Below, piece by piece: positions 1 through 9,322 of a stretch of 64,000 bases of DNA. The translations under genes were made by a program, and so were the position numbers. Position 1 is the first letter of the stretch; every line of letters begins with the position of its first letter. The notes beneath the pieces are model-generated. The model was not told where the DNA came from, ran no database searches, and worked only from the letters and a program-made list of their open reading frames with translations. This stretch comes from Bacillota bacterium (GTDB lineage: Bacteria > Bacillota > Clostridia > Lachnospirales > Lachnospiraceae), in assembly GCA_023392535.1 (NCBI GenBank), contig JAEVYY010000008.1, forward strand, positions 124,001 through 188,000. Direction: 5' to 3'.

Positions 1-3000
1 TGAAGATTGTCCGCCTGTATTAGAATATACTTCTGTATCAAATACCATTACATTCAGATCCTGACCACTTGCAAGTACATGATCTAAGCCTCCAAAATCA
101 ATATCATAAGCCCATCCATCTCCACCAAATATCCATTGAGATTTTTTAGCCAAAAAGTCTTTATTCTTTATTATGTATCTGCAAGTATCGCAATCAATAT
201 CTGTTAATGCTTCTACCAATTTATCAGTTGCATCTCCATTTAAGGAACCATTCTGGAATGTTGTTACATATTTCAGACATGCCTCTTTTACTGTTTCTGA
301 TGCCTTTTCATCATTCATAATTTCAGTGACTTTTGATTTTAATCCGTCTCTGATTGCACGCTGCGCAAGCAACATACCATACCCAAATTCTGCATTGTCC
401 TCAAATAAGGAATTATCCCATGCAGGGCCATGTCCTTTTTCATTGACAGTATAAGGAGTTGATGGAGATGAATTACCCCAGATAGAGGAGCATCCTGTTG
501 CGTTTGCAATATACATTCTGTCACCGAATAATTGTGTGATCAATTTTGCATACGGTGTTTCTCCACATCCTGCACATGCACCTGAGAACTCAAGGAGTGG
601 TTGTTTAAACTGACTTCCTTTTACTGTTGTCTCCTTGAATTTATCAAGAATCTCTTGTTTTGATGGTAATGTAATCGCATAGTCAAATATTTTTTGTCTA
701 TCCAAACTGGACTCAAGGCTGTTCATGGTAAGCGCCTTCTCCCCTTTTTTCCCTGGGCAGACATTTGCACAGGAACCACATCCAGTACAATCTAATACCG
801 ATACTGTAATGCAGAAATAGTATCCAGGCATACCCGTCATAGGTGATTTTTGCAGTATGTTCGGTGCCTTCTCTGCTTCCTCTTCTGTCATTACAACTGG
901 TCTGATTGCACCGTGAGGACAGACATAAGAACAGAAATTACATTGAATACAGTTTTCACAATTCCAGGATGGAACGTTAACTGCAATTCCTCTTTTTTCA
1001 TATGCGGATGAACCAGAAGGGGTACTGCCATCTACGTATGCAGATACTACAGAAACTGGAAGTGTATTTCCTTCTTGTGCATTTACCTTGGATTGGATAT
1101 TATTTACAAAATCAACTACATCTTTTCTGTTTCCGATTGCTTTTTTACCTGTCAGATCTTCGTCTTCACAATTTTTCCAGCTTTCCGGAACTTTAATTTC
1201 AACTACTTGACCTGCTCCTGCATCGATAGCTGCCCAGTTCTTCTGAACAACTTCTTCCCCTTTTCTTCCATAGGTCGCCTTGGCTGCCGCTTTCATCAAT
1301 TCATTTGCTTTATCCGCTGGAATAATATCTGCCAATTTAAAGAATGCTGACTGTAATATGGTATTGATCCTTGTAGGTCCCATTCCTGTCTGGATACCGA
1401 TCTTTACACCATCAATGGTATAAAATTTAATATGGTGTTCCGCAAGATAACGTTTTACCTGACCTGGTAAATGATTCTCCAACTCTTCACCTTGCCATGG
1501 GCAATTCAGTAGGAAGGTTCCGCCATCCACTAATTCCTGCACCATATTATATTTACGGATATACGCAGGATTATGGCATGCAACAAAATTTGCCTGTTTA
1601 ATTAAGTAAGTTGATTTAATCGGTTTTTTACCAAAACGCAAATGTGACATGGTAACACCGCCAGACTTTTTAGAATCATAATCAAAATAAGCCTGTGCAT
1701 ACATATCTGTGTTATCACCGATAATCTTAATAGAATTTTTATTTGCACCTACCGTACCGTCTGCTCCAAGTCCCCAAAACTTACAGTTAATGGTTCCTTC
1801 CGGCGTAGTAACAATTTCTTTTCCTGTGGATAGAGAAAGATTTGTTACATCATCAATGATACCAATAGTAAATCTTTCTTTTTCTTCGTTCTGGTAAACA
1901 GCTACAATTTGAGCCGGTGTGGTGTTCTTTGATCCAAGTCCATAACGTCCTGATAAAACTTTTACATCATTTAGTTTTGATCCTTTTAAAGCTGTTATAA
2001 CATCTTGATATAATGGTTCTCCAATAGATCCTGGCTCTTTTGTACGGTCTAATACAGATATCTGTTTTACGGTATCCGGAATTGCTTCAAGAAGTGCTTT
2101 GGCACTGAATGGACGATATAAACGAACTTTGACAACTCCTACTTTATGTCCAATCTGATTCATGTAATCGATAGTCTCTTCTATCGTATCATTTACAGAG
2201 CCCATTGCGATAATAATATGAGTTGCATCTTTGGCACCATAGTAATTAAATAATTTATAATCGGTACCAATTTTTGCATTCACCTTATCCATGTAATTCT
2301 GAACGATTTCAGGCATTGCATCATAATACGGATTACAAGCTTCTCTTGTCTGGAAGAATATATCTGGATTTTGTGCAGAGCCTTTCTGACAAGGATGATT
2401 CGGATTTAATGCATTCTTACGGAATTCATCTATTGCATCCATATCCACTAAATCTTTCAAATCTTCATAATCCCAAGTCTCAACTTTTTGAATTTCATGA
2501 GAAGTACGAAAACCGTCAAAGAAATTAATAAATGGAATCTTTCCTTTGATTGCTGCACAATGGGCAACCGGTGTTAAATCCATAACTTCTTGTACACTTG
2601 AGCTACATAGCATTGCGCATCCTGTTTGTCTACATGCATATACATCGGAATGATCTCCAAATATATTCAGTGCATGTGTCGCAACACAACGTGCAGACAC
2701 GTTAAAAACTCCCGGAAGCTGTTCCCCGGCTATTTTATATAAATTAGGAATCATCAGTAACAATCCTTGGGAAGCTGTATAGGTTGTTGTTAACGCACCT
2801 GCTACCAAGGAACCATGCACCGTGCCTGCCGCACCGCCCTCTGATTGCATTTCTGTAATTTGTACTGTCTGGCCAAAGATATTTTTTCTGCCATCTGTAG
2901 CCCATTCATCTGTAGCCTCTGCCATAACAGATGAAGGTGTGATTGGATAAATAGCTGCAACTTCAGTATACGCATATGACGCGTGTGCTGCCGCATGATT

Positions 3001-3030
3001 CCCATCCATCGTTTTCATTATTCTTTTCAT
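1..3030 (-). CDS. nifJ: Pyruvate:ferredoxin (flavodoxin) oxidoreductase, 5' part (cut by window edge)
   Basis: Converts pyruvate and CoA to acetyl-CoA and CO2, reducing ferredoxin, in the cytoplasm of anaerobes. About 1010 codons are visible; the family is usually near 1170-1180, so the last 160 or so residues lie off the left edge. The N-terminus (MKRIMKTMDGNHAAAHASY) and AAIYPITPSS are typical. Two 4Fe-4S clusters are seen: CENCIQCNFCSYVCP near residue 690 and CTGCGSCANVCP near 750. A thiamine-diphosphate domain follows, with CAGCGETPY near 820 and ATGCSSIWG near 845, ending in GGQSS at the edge. GGAGG lies just before the ATG. The gene has its own promoter and a leader containing an intrinsic terminator (see those entries); a LysR regulator lies upstream on the same strand. 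Confidence 0.95.
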   Translation of the reverse strand, partial: MKRIMKTMDGNHAAAHASYAYTEVAAIYPITPSSVMAEATDEWATDGRKNIFGQTVQITEMQSEGGAAGTVHGSLVAGALTTTYTASQGLLLMIPNLYKIAGEQLPGVFNVSARCVATHALNIFGDHSDVYACRQTGCAMLCSSSVQEVMDLTPVAHCAAIKGKIPFINFFDGFRTSHEIQKVETWDYEDLKDLVDMDAIDEFRKNALNPNHPCQKGSAQNPDIFFQTREACNPYYDAMPEIVQNYMDKVNAKIGTDYKLFNYYGAKDATHIIIAMGSVNDTIEETIDYMNQIGHKVGVVKVRLYRPFSAKALLEAIPDTVKQISVLDRTKEPGSIGEPLYQDVITALKGSKLNDVKVLSGRYGLGSKNTTPAQIVAVYQNEEKERFTIGIIDDVTNLSLSTGKEIVTTPEGTINCKFWGLGADGTVGANKNSIKIIGDNTDMYAQAYFDYDSKKSGGVTMSHLRFGKKPIKSTYLIKQANFVACHNPAYIRKYNMVQELVDGGTFLLNCPWQGEELENHLPGQVKRYLAEHHIKFYTIDGVKIGIQTGMGPTRINTILQSAFFKLADIIPADKANELMKAAAKATYGRKGEEVVQKNWAAIDAGAGQVVEIKVPESWKNCEDEDLTGKKAIGNRKDVVDFVNNIQSKVNAQEGNTLPVSVVSAYVDGSTPSGSSAYEKRGIAVNVPSWNCENCIQCNFCSYVCPHGAIRPVVMTEEEAEKAPNILQKSPMTGMPGYYFCITVSVLDCTGCGSCANVCPGKKGEKALTMNSLESSLDRQKIFDYAITLPSKQEILDKFKETTVKGSQFKQPLLEFSGACAGCGETPYAKLITQLFGDRMYIANATGCSSIWGNSSPSTPYTVNEKGHGPAWDNSLFEDNAEFGYGMLLAQRAIRDGLKSKVTEIMNDEKASETVKEACLKYVTTFQNGSLNGDATDKLVEALTDIDCDTCRYIIKNKDFLAKKSQWIFGGDGWAYDIDFGGLDHVLASGQDLNVMVFDTEVYSNTGGQSS

Positions 3031-3070
3031 ATTTTTCCTCCTAATGCTAACATGGTAATTCTTATAGCGT

Positions 3071-3095
3071 AAAAAATGAATCGGCAAGCCGATTC
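3071..3095 (-). terminator. Intrinsic terminator inside the nifJ leader
   Basis: On the minus strand GAATCGGC pairs with GCCGATTC (8 bp, 3078-3095) and is followed by ATTTTTT (3077-3071). It lies about 40 nt before the nifJ start codon and downstream of the best promoter, so it should stop transcripts before nifJ unless read through. The plus strand has no T-run, so the orientation is clear. It looks like an attenuator. Confidence 0.75.
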
Positions 3096-3196
3096 TAATG
3101 ATGATGAAGCCAGCCGTATAAGAGAAATGAGACCAGCAAAACCCTTATACAAATTGGCCACCTGTTCCGAATATATGATTATATTCGCTAATGAGA

Positions 3197-3226
3197 ATTT
3201 TATCATTAAAAAAAGGGATTATCCAA
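3197..3226 (-). promoter_or_regulatory. Probable nifJ promoter
   Basis: On the minus strand TTGGAT (3226-3221), an 18-bp spacer and TAAAAT (3202-3197) with an upstream TG make an extended -10 promoter. Transcription would start near 3190, giving a leader of about 160 nt with hairpins GAATATA/TATATTC and GTATAAG/CTTATAC before the terminator. The promoter follows the LysR terminator, so nifJ appears separately transcribed. Confidence 0.5.
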
Positions 3227-3261
3227 TCACAAATATGCATGACTATCATATTAAATTTATA

Positions 3262-3291
3262 TAATAAAAATCCCAGTCTTATGACTGGGAT
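3262..3291 (-). terminator. Terminator overlapping the LysR stop codon
   Basis: ATCCCAGTC and GACTGGGAT form a 9-bp stem around a short loop that includes the LysR stop codon; on the minus strand it runs into TTTTTATTAT. The plus strand also has a T-run (AACTTTTTT), so it could work both ways. Confidence 0.8.
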
Positions 3292-4214
3292 AACTTTTTT
3301 GCTACGATGTTTAATTCATTTATGAACTCATCTATTTCGCTACTTCTATTATGATGTCTATGAAAAATCAAATAATCACACATATGTGTTGTCAGACTCT
3401 TACATTCCCTTTGTACAAGACCATGTTGTACAAGTGTCGATTCGGGCATTGGCGACACCCACATATAAGAGGAATTAATTTCATGAAGCAAATCGAACTG
3501 ACTCCCCCTTTCGTAGACATAAATTCGCTTTTTTCCAAGAATATGGAATGCATTTTCATCTTCCATATTTTCGGTATTAATTCCTTCTGGATACTTGATA
3601 TCACCGTGCATAATCTGAATCATATCACGCAACGCTTCTCTGGTAATCACTTTCTTTTTCGCCAGGGAATTATTTTCAGAACATAATAATACGAAATTAA
3701 AATCCAACAGAAGCTGATAATCAATATGTTTCGAATCCAATAAGGAAAAATAGGATTGCTCATATTGCTTTTCAAATCGTATAATTCCCAAATCGTATTG
3801 ATGATCTTCTAAATTATGAATCGCAGCCATAGCACTGGTTTCCTGAAAATGAATAGAAATTGTTTTATTGGGATCCAGTTTCTCAATGAACCTTGTAAAT
3901 GCATAGGATACATAACTTGCTCTCGGACATGCAATTTTCGCCGAGATACGGTTTTTATCAAATTCAAGAAAATCACTTTCCAAGCCATCGATCTTCTCTT
4001 GTATTTCTTTTAGTTTCCGAATAAATTTTTTACCTTCTGATGTAACTTTAACACCTTTCGGGCTTCTGTTGAAAATTGTGATATCATACTCACTTTCCAC
4101 TTCTTTTACAATCTTACTCAGATTGGGCTGTGCTACAAATAATCGTTTGGCCGCTAACGTAATAGAACCGCATTTTTCAATCTCCAGAATATATTTTATA
4201 TTAGATATATTCAT
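3279..4214 (-). CDS. LysR-family transcriptional regulator
   Basis: A 311-residue DNA-binding regulator. The N-terminal winged helix-turn-helix is clear (residues 1-65: SITLAAKRLFVAQPNLSKIV, then FNRSPKGVKVTSEG), followed by a long linker helix and a periplasmic-binding-protein-like effector domain (about 90-300). LysR proteins normally bind as tetramers and respond to a small metabolite; the effector cannot be read from the sequence. It lies 28 nt after prfA on the same strand, so it may be partly read from the rho-prfA operon, and 250 bp before nifJ, which is the most obvious candidate target. That link is inference from position only. Confidence 0.85.
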   Translation of the reverse strand: MNISNIKYILEIEKCGSITLAAKRLFVAQPNLSKIVKEVESEYDITIFNRSPKGVKVTSEGKKFIRKLKEIQEKIDGLESDFLEFDKNRISAKIACPRASYVSYAFTRFIEKLDPNKTISIHFQETSAMAAIHNLEDHQYDLGIIRFEKQYEQSYFSLLDSKHIDYQLLLDFNFVLLCSENNSLAKKKVITREALRDMIQIMHGDIKYPEGINTENMEDENAFHILGKKRIYVYERGSQFDLLHEINSSYMWVSPMPESTLVQHGLVQRECKSLTTHMCDYLIFHRHHNRSSEIDEFINELNIVAKKLSQS

Positions 4215-4242
4215 TTCTTATTCTCCTAATACCCTCACTGCC

Positions 4243-5319
4243 TTAGTCAGCATTGTTCATCTTTGCCAGCTTTGCCGCCTGATCCGCTGCAATAAGGCTA
4301 TCTAATAACTCCTCAATATCTCCGTTCATAATAGAATCAATCTTGTAAAGCGTAAGCTTGATTCTATGATCCGTCACCCGGCCTTGCGGAAAGTTGTAAG
4401 TCCGTATCTTCTCCGAACGATCTCCGGTACCGATCTGACTCCTTCGAAGCTCCGCTTCTGCGTCATGTTGCTTTTGTTGCTCTATATCATAAAGCTTGGC
4501 ACGTAAGAGTGCGAACGCTTTCTCTTTATTCTGTAATTGTGACTTTTCCGTCTGGCTGTATACTACAATTCCTGTTGGATAATGGGTCAAGCGAACAGCG
4601 GAATCAGTTGTGTTGACGCACTGTCCTCCATTTCCTGACGCACGCATAACATCAATGCGAATGTCTTTATCTTCAATGACCACATCCACCTCTTCGACTT
4701 CTGGCATTACCGCGACAGTGATGGTAGAAGTATGAATCCTCCCTCCGGATTCCGTTTCCGGAATACGTTGTACACGATGTACACCACTTTCATATTTTAA
4801 TTTAGAATAAGCTCCATTTCCATTAATGATAAAGCTAACTTCCTTTACTCCACCGATGCCAATTTCATCCACACTGACGGTCTCTACCTTCCAACGCTGT
4901 TTCTCCGCATAATGGACATATAACCGATACATCTGTGCGGCAAACAAAGCCGCTTCATCTCCGCCTGCGCCAGCACGAATTTCTACAATAACATCCTTTT
5001 CATCATTTGGATCTTTTGGAAGCAAAAGAATCTTTAACTCCTGTTGTAACTCCTCCACGCGTTTTTTTGCAGTATTTAATTCTTCTTTTAACATATCACG
5101 CATTTCTTCGTCAGACTCCATCTCTAGCATCGCAAGACTGTCTTCAATATCCTTATTACACTTTTTATATTCCCTATATGCCTCAACAATTGGCGTCAAT
5201 TCACTTTGTTCCTTCATTAAAGAACGGAATCTGTCCTGGTTGTTCGTAACGGTAGGTTCATTCAGCTCACCCAAAATCTCTTCAAATCGAATTAATAAAT
5301 CCTCTAATCTATCAAACAT
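4243..5319 (-). CDS. prfA: Peptide chain release factor 1
   Basis: Class I release factor that reads UAA and UAG at the ribosomal A site and triggers peptidyl-tRNA hydrolysis. It is 358 residues, the usual length. The P-x-T codon-recognition motif is P187-E-T189 and the catalytic GGQ is at 231-233 within RASGNGGQCVNTTDSA. The GGQ glutamine is the residue methylated by PrmC, whose gene lies 9 nt upstream. The order rho, rpmE, DUF1385, prmC, prfA is a conserved clostridial set, which supports both identity and co-expression. Confidence 0.97.
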   Translation of the reverse strand: MFDRLEDLLIRFEEILGELNEPTVTNNQDRFRSLMKEQSELTPIVEAYREYKKCNKDIEDSLAMLEMESDEEMRDMLKEELNTAKKRVEELQQELKILLLPKDPNDEKDVIVEIRAGAGGDEAALFAAQMYRLYVHYAEKQRWKVETVSVDEIGIGGVKEVSFIINGNGAYSKLKYESGVHRVQRIPETESGGRIHTSTITVAVMPEVEEVDVVIEDKDIRIDVMRASGNGGQCVNTTDSAVRLTHYPTGIVVYSQTEKSQLQNKEKAFALLRAKLYDIEQQKQHDAEAELRRSQIGTGDRSEKIRTYNFPQGRVTDHRIKLTLYKIDSIMNGDIEELLDSLIAADQAAKLAKMNNAD

Positions 5320-5328
5320 TTTTACACT

Positions 5329-6171
5329 TTATCCTTTCACCAAAGTACCTGCAACGACACGATCCAAACCTGCAAGATCCTTCTTTACCACCACTTCTAA
5401 AAAACCTTTACTCTCCATGAGACTCTTCACCTGTTGACCCTGATCGTATCCTATTTCAAATAGTACTAACGCACCCCCGTTTAAATATATAGAGCATTCC
5501 GATATGATTTTTCGGTAGAAAAAAAGGCCGTCTTCTTTTCCGTCAAGTGCGATTAAAGGTTCATGCTCCTTTACCTCAGGCATCAGATCTTTCACAATAC
5601 TTGTCTGGATATACGGCGGGTTCGCCACCAACATATCAAATTTATCTTTGTTTTTTAATTCTTGAAATAAATCACTTTGTATAAATTCAGCCGAAATCCC
5701 CAGACATTCGGCATTCGTCTTTGCGACTGCCAACGCCTCCGATGAAATATCCACCCCAGTACCAATACAATCATTTGAATAATGAAGCAGACTCAAAAGG
5801 ATACAACCTGATCCCGTGCACATATCTAAAATACGCATACCGTCATGCAAGCGGAGCATAGCTTCTTCTACCAAGATTTCTGTATCTTGCCTTGGTATCA
5901 GAACACTATCATTTACTTTAAAGGAAAGACCCATAAATTCTTGTGAACCTGTTATATACTGCAACGGAATGTGTTGTGCTCTTTTCTTTATAGCTTGTTG
6001 GTATGTTATATACTCTTCCGATGATACTTCTTTATCCGCATGCGCTAATAAATCATTTCTGTTCGTACGGCATATTGATTCAAGCAGTAACCTGGCATCC
6101 AAATTTGCATTCTCAATCTTATGCTGGGACAACCGCCTGTAGCCCTCTTCATAAACAGCTCCATACTTCAT
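5329..6171 (-). CDS. prmC: Release factor glutamine N5-methyltransferase
   Basis: SAM-dependent methyltransferase that modifies the GGQ glutamine of release factors. It has 280 residues. The N-terminal helical substrate domain (1-80) contains QYITGSQEFMGL, typical of PrmC; the Rossmann SAM-binding motif is DMCTGSGCILLSL (about 116-128) and the catalytic NPPY is at residues 184-187. The start is 3 nt after the stop of the DUF1385 gene and the end is 9 nt before prfA, its substrate gene, so the three are almost surely translated from one message. Confidence 0.96.
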   Translation of the reverse strand: MKYGAVYEEGYRRLSQHKIENANLDARLLLESICRTNRNDLLAHADKEVSSEEYITYQQAIKKRAQHIPLQYITGSQEFMGLSFKVNDSVLIPRQDTEILVEEAMLRLHDGMRILDMCTGSGCILLSLLHYSNDCIGTGVDISSEALAVAKTNAECLGISAEFIQSDLFQELKNKDKFDMLVANPPYIQTSIVKDLMPEVKEHEPLIALDGKEDGLFFYRKIISECSIYLNGGALVLFEIGYDQGQQVKSLMESKGFLEVVVKKDLAGLDRVVAGTLVKG

Positions 6172-6174
6172 CTT

Positions 6175-7203
6175 TTAGTTACCAATAGGTTCGTCATTGT
6201 TACCTGCCTCTTCTGTACTGTCTGCTTCAACATCTAACCAGGAATCATCTACTTCATAGCCAAATGTATCCAATAAATATTTTTTCCAGTCAAAGACGGC
6301 TTCTACTGAAGCAATCGCGACCTCCACCATATCTTCCTCTGGCTCCCTGGTGGTCAACCTTTGAAGGAGCATGCCTGGTGCCGAAATAATCCGCACAATA
6401 ATATGATTGCTCCTGCCCGCCAACCGGATGATTTCATACGATATTCCCGCTATCACAGGTATCAATAAGATACGGATCAGTACCCGATATGCCGGATTTT
6501 CAACCCTGATAAAGAAAAACAGAACAATACTTACAAACATAACAAACAGCATAAAACTGGTACCGCATCGCTTGTGCTGTTTAGAACTCCTCATGACATT
6601 TCTAACTGTCAAAGGCCTTCCTTTTTCAATACAATTGATACATTTATGTTCCGCTCCATGGTACTGATATACTCTGCGGATATCTTTCATCGCAGATATT
6701 GCAACTATATATAAGACAAATATCAAAATACGCAAAACGCCTTCAAAGATAGCCAGAAGAGACAGATTCCGCACAAATTTATGAAATAGAATAGAAGAAA
6801 GAAAGTAAGGCAGAATCATAAATATAGCAACTGCCATAACGATAGAAAAGGCAATCGTTAAACCTACAAATACTTTCTCCGCTTTCTCTTTAAATATTTT
6901 ATTCATGAGTTTATCTGTTTTAGTCTCCTGAGTATTCTCCTCTTCATAGAATGAGGATGAAAAGGTCAATGCCCTCATTCCCAGCATCAAAGAGTCAATA
7001 AAATTAAAAACGCCTCTGATAAACGGCATTTTCTTCCATTTACTCTCCCGCAAAACACCTACAAATTCTTGTGTCTCGATTTCAATTTCTCCATTTGGCT
7101 TTCTGACTGCAACTGCATAAGTATCATTATTTTTCATCATGACACCCTCCAGAACTGCCTGCCCTCCTATTCCCGAGGATCTATTTATCTTTGTTTTTTT
7201 CAT
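6175..7203 (-). CDS. DUF1385 membrane protein (YqhQ-like)
   Basis: A 342-residue protein of the DUF1385 family (PF07136), which is of unknown biochemical function and very often found between rpmE and prmC in Clostridia, as here. The N-terminus has the family start SSGIGGQAVLEGVMMKN. Hydrophobic segments are visible near residues 113-135, 145-170, 213-230 and 238-255, and the conserved GAEHKCINC lies between the second and third, with a potential metal-binding Cys/His set. A weak SD (GGACTGGAG) precedes the ATG. An intrinsic terminator after rpmE sits upstream, so it may depend on read-through or its own promoter. Confidence 0.85.
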   Translation of the reverse strand: MKKTKINRSSGIGGQAVLEGVMMKNNDTYAVAVRKPNGEIEIETQEFVGVLRESKWKKMPFIRGVFNFIDSLMLGMRALTFSSSFYEEENTQETKTDKLMNKIFKEKAEKVFVGLTIAFSIVMAVAIFMILPYFLSSILFHKFVRNLSLLAIFEGVLRILIFVLYIVAISAMKDIRRVYQYHGAEHKCINCIEKGRPLTVRNVMRSSKQHKRCGTSFMLFVMFVSIVLFFFIRVENPAYRVLIRILLIPVIAGISYEIIRLAGRSNHIIVRIISAPGMLLQRLTTREPEEDMVEVAIASVEAVFDWKKYLLDTFGYEVDDSWLDVEADSTEEAGNNDEPIGN

Positions 7204-7282
7204 TCTAACTCCAGTCCTTTATCGCTATATGAGTATCTCAAACACTTGTTCGTTCCAAATAGGAATCATATCTTTATATAGC

Positions 7283-7316
7283 AAAAATAAGGTTGAGATA
7301 ATGATACCTCAACCTT
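7283..7316 (-). terminator. Terminator after rpmE
   Basis: AAGGTTGAG (7289-7297) pairs with CTCAACCTT (7308-7316); on the minus strand the stem is followed by A then TTTTT. It separates rpmE from the DUF1385-prmC-prfA genes, perhaps giving partial termination so that L31 is made in excess. Confidence 0.65.
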
Positions 7317-7327
7317 GTCTGCAATAC

Positions 7328-7534
7328 TTATTTGCTTTCCACACCATATTTCTTATTAAACTTATCAATACGTCCGTCAGCTCTTACAGATTTCTGTTGA
7401 CCTGTGTAGAATGTGTGACATTTTGAACAAACTTCTACGTGAATTTCAGGTTTTGTTGAACCAGTCACAAATGTATTACCGCAGTTACATGTTACAGTTG
7501 CCTGATGATAATCAGGATGAATTCCTTCTCTCAT
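7328..7534 (-). CDS. rpmE: Ribosomal protein L31 (zinc-binding form)
   Basis: Large-subunit ribosomal protein of 68 residues, starting MREGIHPDYHQATV. It keeps the zinc-binding cysteines (CNCGN near 16-18 and CSKCH near 36-39), so it is the C+ form that can act as a zinc reserve. I chose the ATG at 7534 because GAGAGGTG lies 7 nt upstream; a GTG three codons further up overlaps that ribosome binding site. It has its own promoter after rho and a terminator after its stop. Confidence 0.95.
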   Translation of the reverse strand: MREGIHPDYHQATVTCNCGNTFVTGSTKPEIHVEVCSKCHTFYTGQQKSVRADGRIDKFNKKYGVESK

Positions 7535-7598
7535 TGCTTTCACCTCTCTATATAAATCTTAGTAATCGTTTTGTTCTCATCTCATAAACAGCTTTTTT

Positions 7599-7627
7599 AT
7601 TGTAGCATAGAAAATAATTACATGCAA
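7599..7627 (-). promoter_or_regulatory. Probable rpmE promoter
   Basis: On the minus strand TTGCAT (7627-7622), 17 bp, TACAAT (7604-7599) with TGC directly before the -10 (extended -10). It lies in the 115 bp between rho and rpmE, so rpmE can be transcribed apart from rho. Confidence 0.55.
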
Positions 7628-7649
7628 GTACTTTTTGTCAAATTATAAC

Positions 7650-9011
7650 CTATATGAATCTGATCTTTTTCACGGTATTGACAAATTCCATATTTGTCTT
7701 TGTTTTCATGAACATATCAAGTATCTTATCCACTGCTTCTTCCGGTTTCATACTGTTAAGTGCCTTTCGCATAATAGTAATTGCTTCCAGCTCTTCCACT
7801 GTCAACAGCAGATCTTCTCTTCTGGTGCCAGACTTTGGTATATCGATTGCAGGAAACACGCGACGCTCCGATAATTTTCTATCAAGAACCATCTCCATAT
7901 TCCCGGTTCCCTTAAACTCTTCATATACCACATCATCCATCTTACTTCCTGTTTCAACAAGCGCCGTTGCAAGAATCGTAAGACTTCCGCCTTCCCTCAT
8001 ATTTCTGGCTGCTCCAAAAAATCTCTTCGGCATATGAAGTGCCGCCGGATCCAGACCACCGGACAAAGTTCTTCCACTTGGTGGGACTGTCAGGTTGTAG
8101 GCCCTTGTCAGACGTGTAATACTATCAAGCAGGATCATAACATCTTTCTTATGCTCTACAAGACGTTTTGCTCTTTCGATTACCATCTCGGAAACTCTCT
8201 TATGATGATCCGGCAATTCATCAAAAGTAGAATAAATAACTTCTACATTTGGTCCTTCAATTGCCTCCCGAATATCCGTAACCTCTTCTGGGCGTTCATC
8301 AATTAACAAGATAATAAGATGCATATTCGGACTATTTTGTTTCACAGATTTCGCTACTTCCTTGAGCAATGTAGTCTTACCTGCTTTTGGAGGTGATACG
8401 ATCATCCCTCTTTGCCCTTTACCCACCGGACTCATTAAATCCATAATTCGCATGGATACTGTGGAGCCAGGAGTCTCAAGCCGTAATCTTTCATTTGGGA
8501 AAATAGGTGTCATATCCTCAAAATTTTTTCTTCTCGCTGCCACCTCGGGTGGCAGATTATTAATTTTCTTAACAAATAATAAAGCACTGAATTTCTCGCT
8601 TTGTGTTTTTATTCTTGTATTCCCATCAATGATGTCACCTGTCTTCATGTTAAAGCGGCGAATCTGGCTTGGTGCCACATACACATCATTTTCACCAGGT
8701 AAATAATTAGCACATCGGATAAATCCATATCCGTCCGGCATGACTTCCAAGATACCGTGCGCCACGACACCACTGTCGAGTTCTGTGGGAAATTTTTCCT
8801 CTTCCTCTTTTTTACTTTCCTTTACTTCTCCTGGTTTATTTAGTACCATTTTAGGCTCTACATCTTTTCCCAGTGATTTGTCTTTCTCATCCGCCTCTAA
8901 CATAGCGTCGATCAAAGCCGCTTTTTTCAAGGAAGTCGCACCTTTAAGCCCTCGTGTCTTTGCAATCTCACGAAGATCAGAAAGTGCAAGTGATTCGTAC
9001 TTTTCTCTCAT
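7650..9011 (-). CDS. rho: Transcription termination factor Rho
   Basis: Hexameric RNA-dependent ATPase/helicase that ends transcription. It has 453 residues from the chosen start MREKYESLALSDLREIA; GGAGG lies 7 nt before this ATG at 9011, whereas an in-frame ATG at 9032 has none. Domains in order: Rho N-terminal domain (1-45), an acidic Lys/Glu-rich insert (45-75), the cold-shock-like RNA-binding domain (about 78-150, GYGFIRCANYLPGENDVYV), then the RecA-like ATPase with Walker A PPKAGKTT (207-214), Walker B VMILLDSITR and the Q/R-loop region. It heads the rho-rpmE-DUF1385-prmC-prfA set. Confidence 0.97.
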   Translation of the reverse strand: MREKYESLALSDLREIAKTRGLKGATSLKKAALIDAMLEADEKDKSLGKDVEPKMVLNKPGEVKESKKEEEEKFPTELDSGVVAHGILEVMPDGYGFIRCANYLPGENDVYVAPSQIRRFNMKTGDIIDGNTRIKTQSEKFSALLFVKKINNLPPEVAARRKNFEDMTPIFPNERLRLETPGSTVSMRIMDLMSPVGKGQRGMIVSPPKAGKTTLLKEVAKSVKQNSPNMHLIILLIDERPEEVTDIREAIEGPNVEVIYSTFDELPDHHKRVSEMVIERAKRLVEHKKDVMILLDSITRLTRAYNLTVPPSGRTLSGGLDPAALHMPKRFFGAARNMREGGSLTILATALVETGSKMDDVVYEEFKGTGNMEMVLDRKLSERRVFPAIDIPKSGTRREDLLLTVEELEAITIMRKALNSMKPEEAVDKILDMFMKTKTNMEFVNTVKKIRFI

Positions 9012-9144
9012 ATAGTTCCTCCATATTAACATTCATAACGAATATTTAAAATATTACTATTTCTTCAATCATCATCTATCATTTTATTTGTTTTTTTAGG
9101 GAATTAAAACAGATATGTCTTTTGAATTGCTATGCATTTCCCAT

Positions 9145-9173
9145 ATTATACACTATTTTTGTGAAAATGAAAA
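9145..9173 (-). promoter_or_regulatory. Probable rho promoter
   Basis: On the minus strand TTTTCA (9173-9168), 17 bp, TATAAT (9150-9145). The leader to the rho start is about 130 nt; I see no terminator hairpin in it. Confidence 0.5.
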
Positions 9174-9219
9174 GTTTTTTTTATGTGGATTTGTCCATTA
9201 CTCTTCTGTCGTTTATCAC

Positions 9220-9248
9220 TTCATAGATACCTTATTATGTGATATACT
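9220..9248 (+). promoter_or_regulatory. Probable promoter for the isoprenoid-synthase-like gene
   Basis: TTCATA (9220-9225), 17 bp, TATACT (9243-9248) with an upstream TG giving an extended -10. It diverges from the rho promoter; the 9033-9322 gap holds these two promoters and nothing else I can recognise. Confidence 0.45.
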
Positions 9249-9322
9249 TTTGTAAATGTCTAAAATAGATAATTCTATAGAAGTCAATAGATGCGCAAAC
9301 AATCGCGCAGAAAAGGGGAACA

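Noticed and set aside
3031..3190. TPP riboswitch in the nifJ leader
   Set aside because: Looked for CTGAGA and ACCTGAT-type elements and found none.
3076..3264. Plus-strand open frame of 62 codons between nifJ and the LysR gene
   Set aside because: It lies over the nifJ promoter, leader hairpins and terminator, has no SD and resembles no protein.
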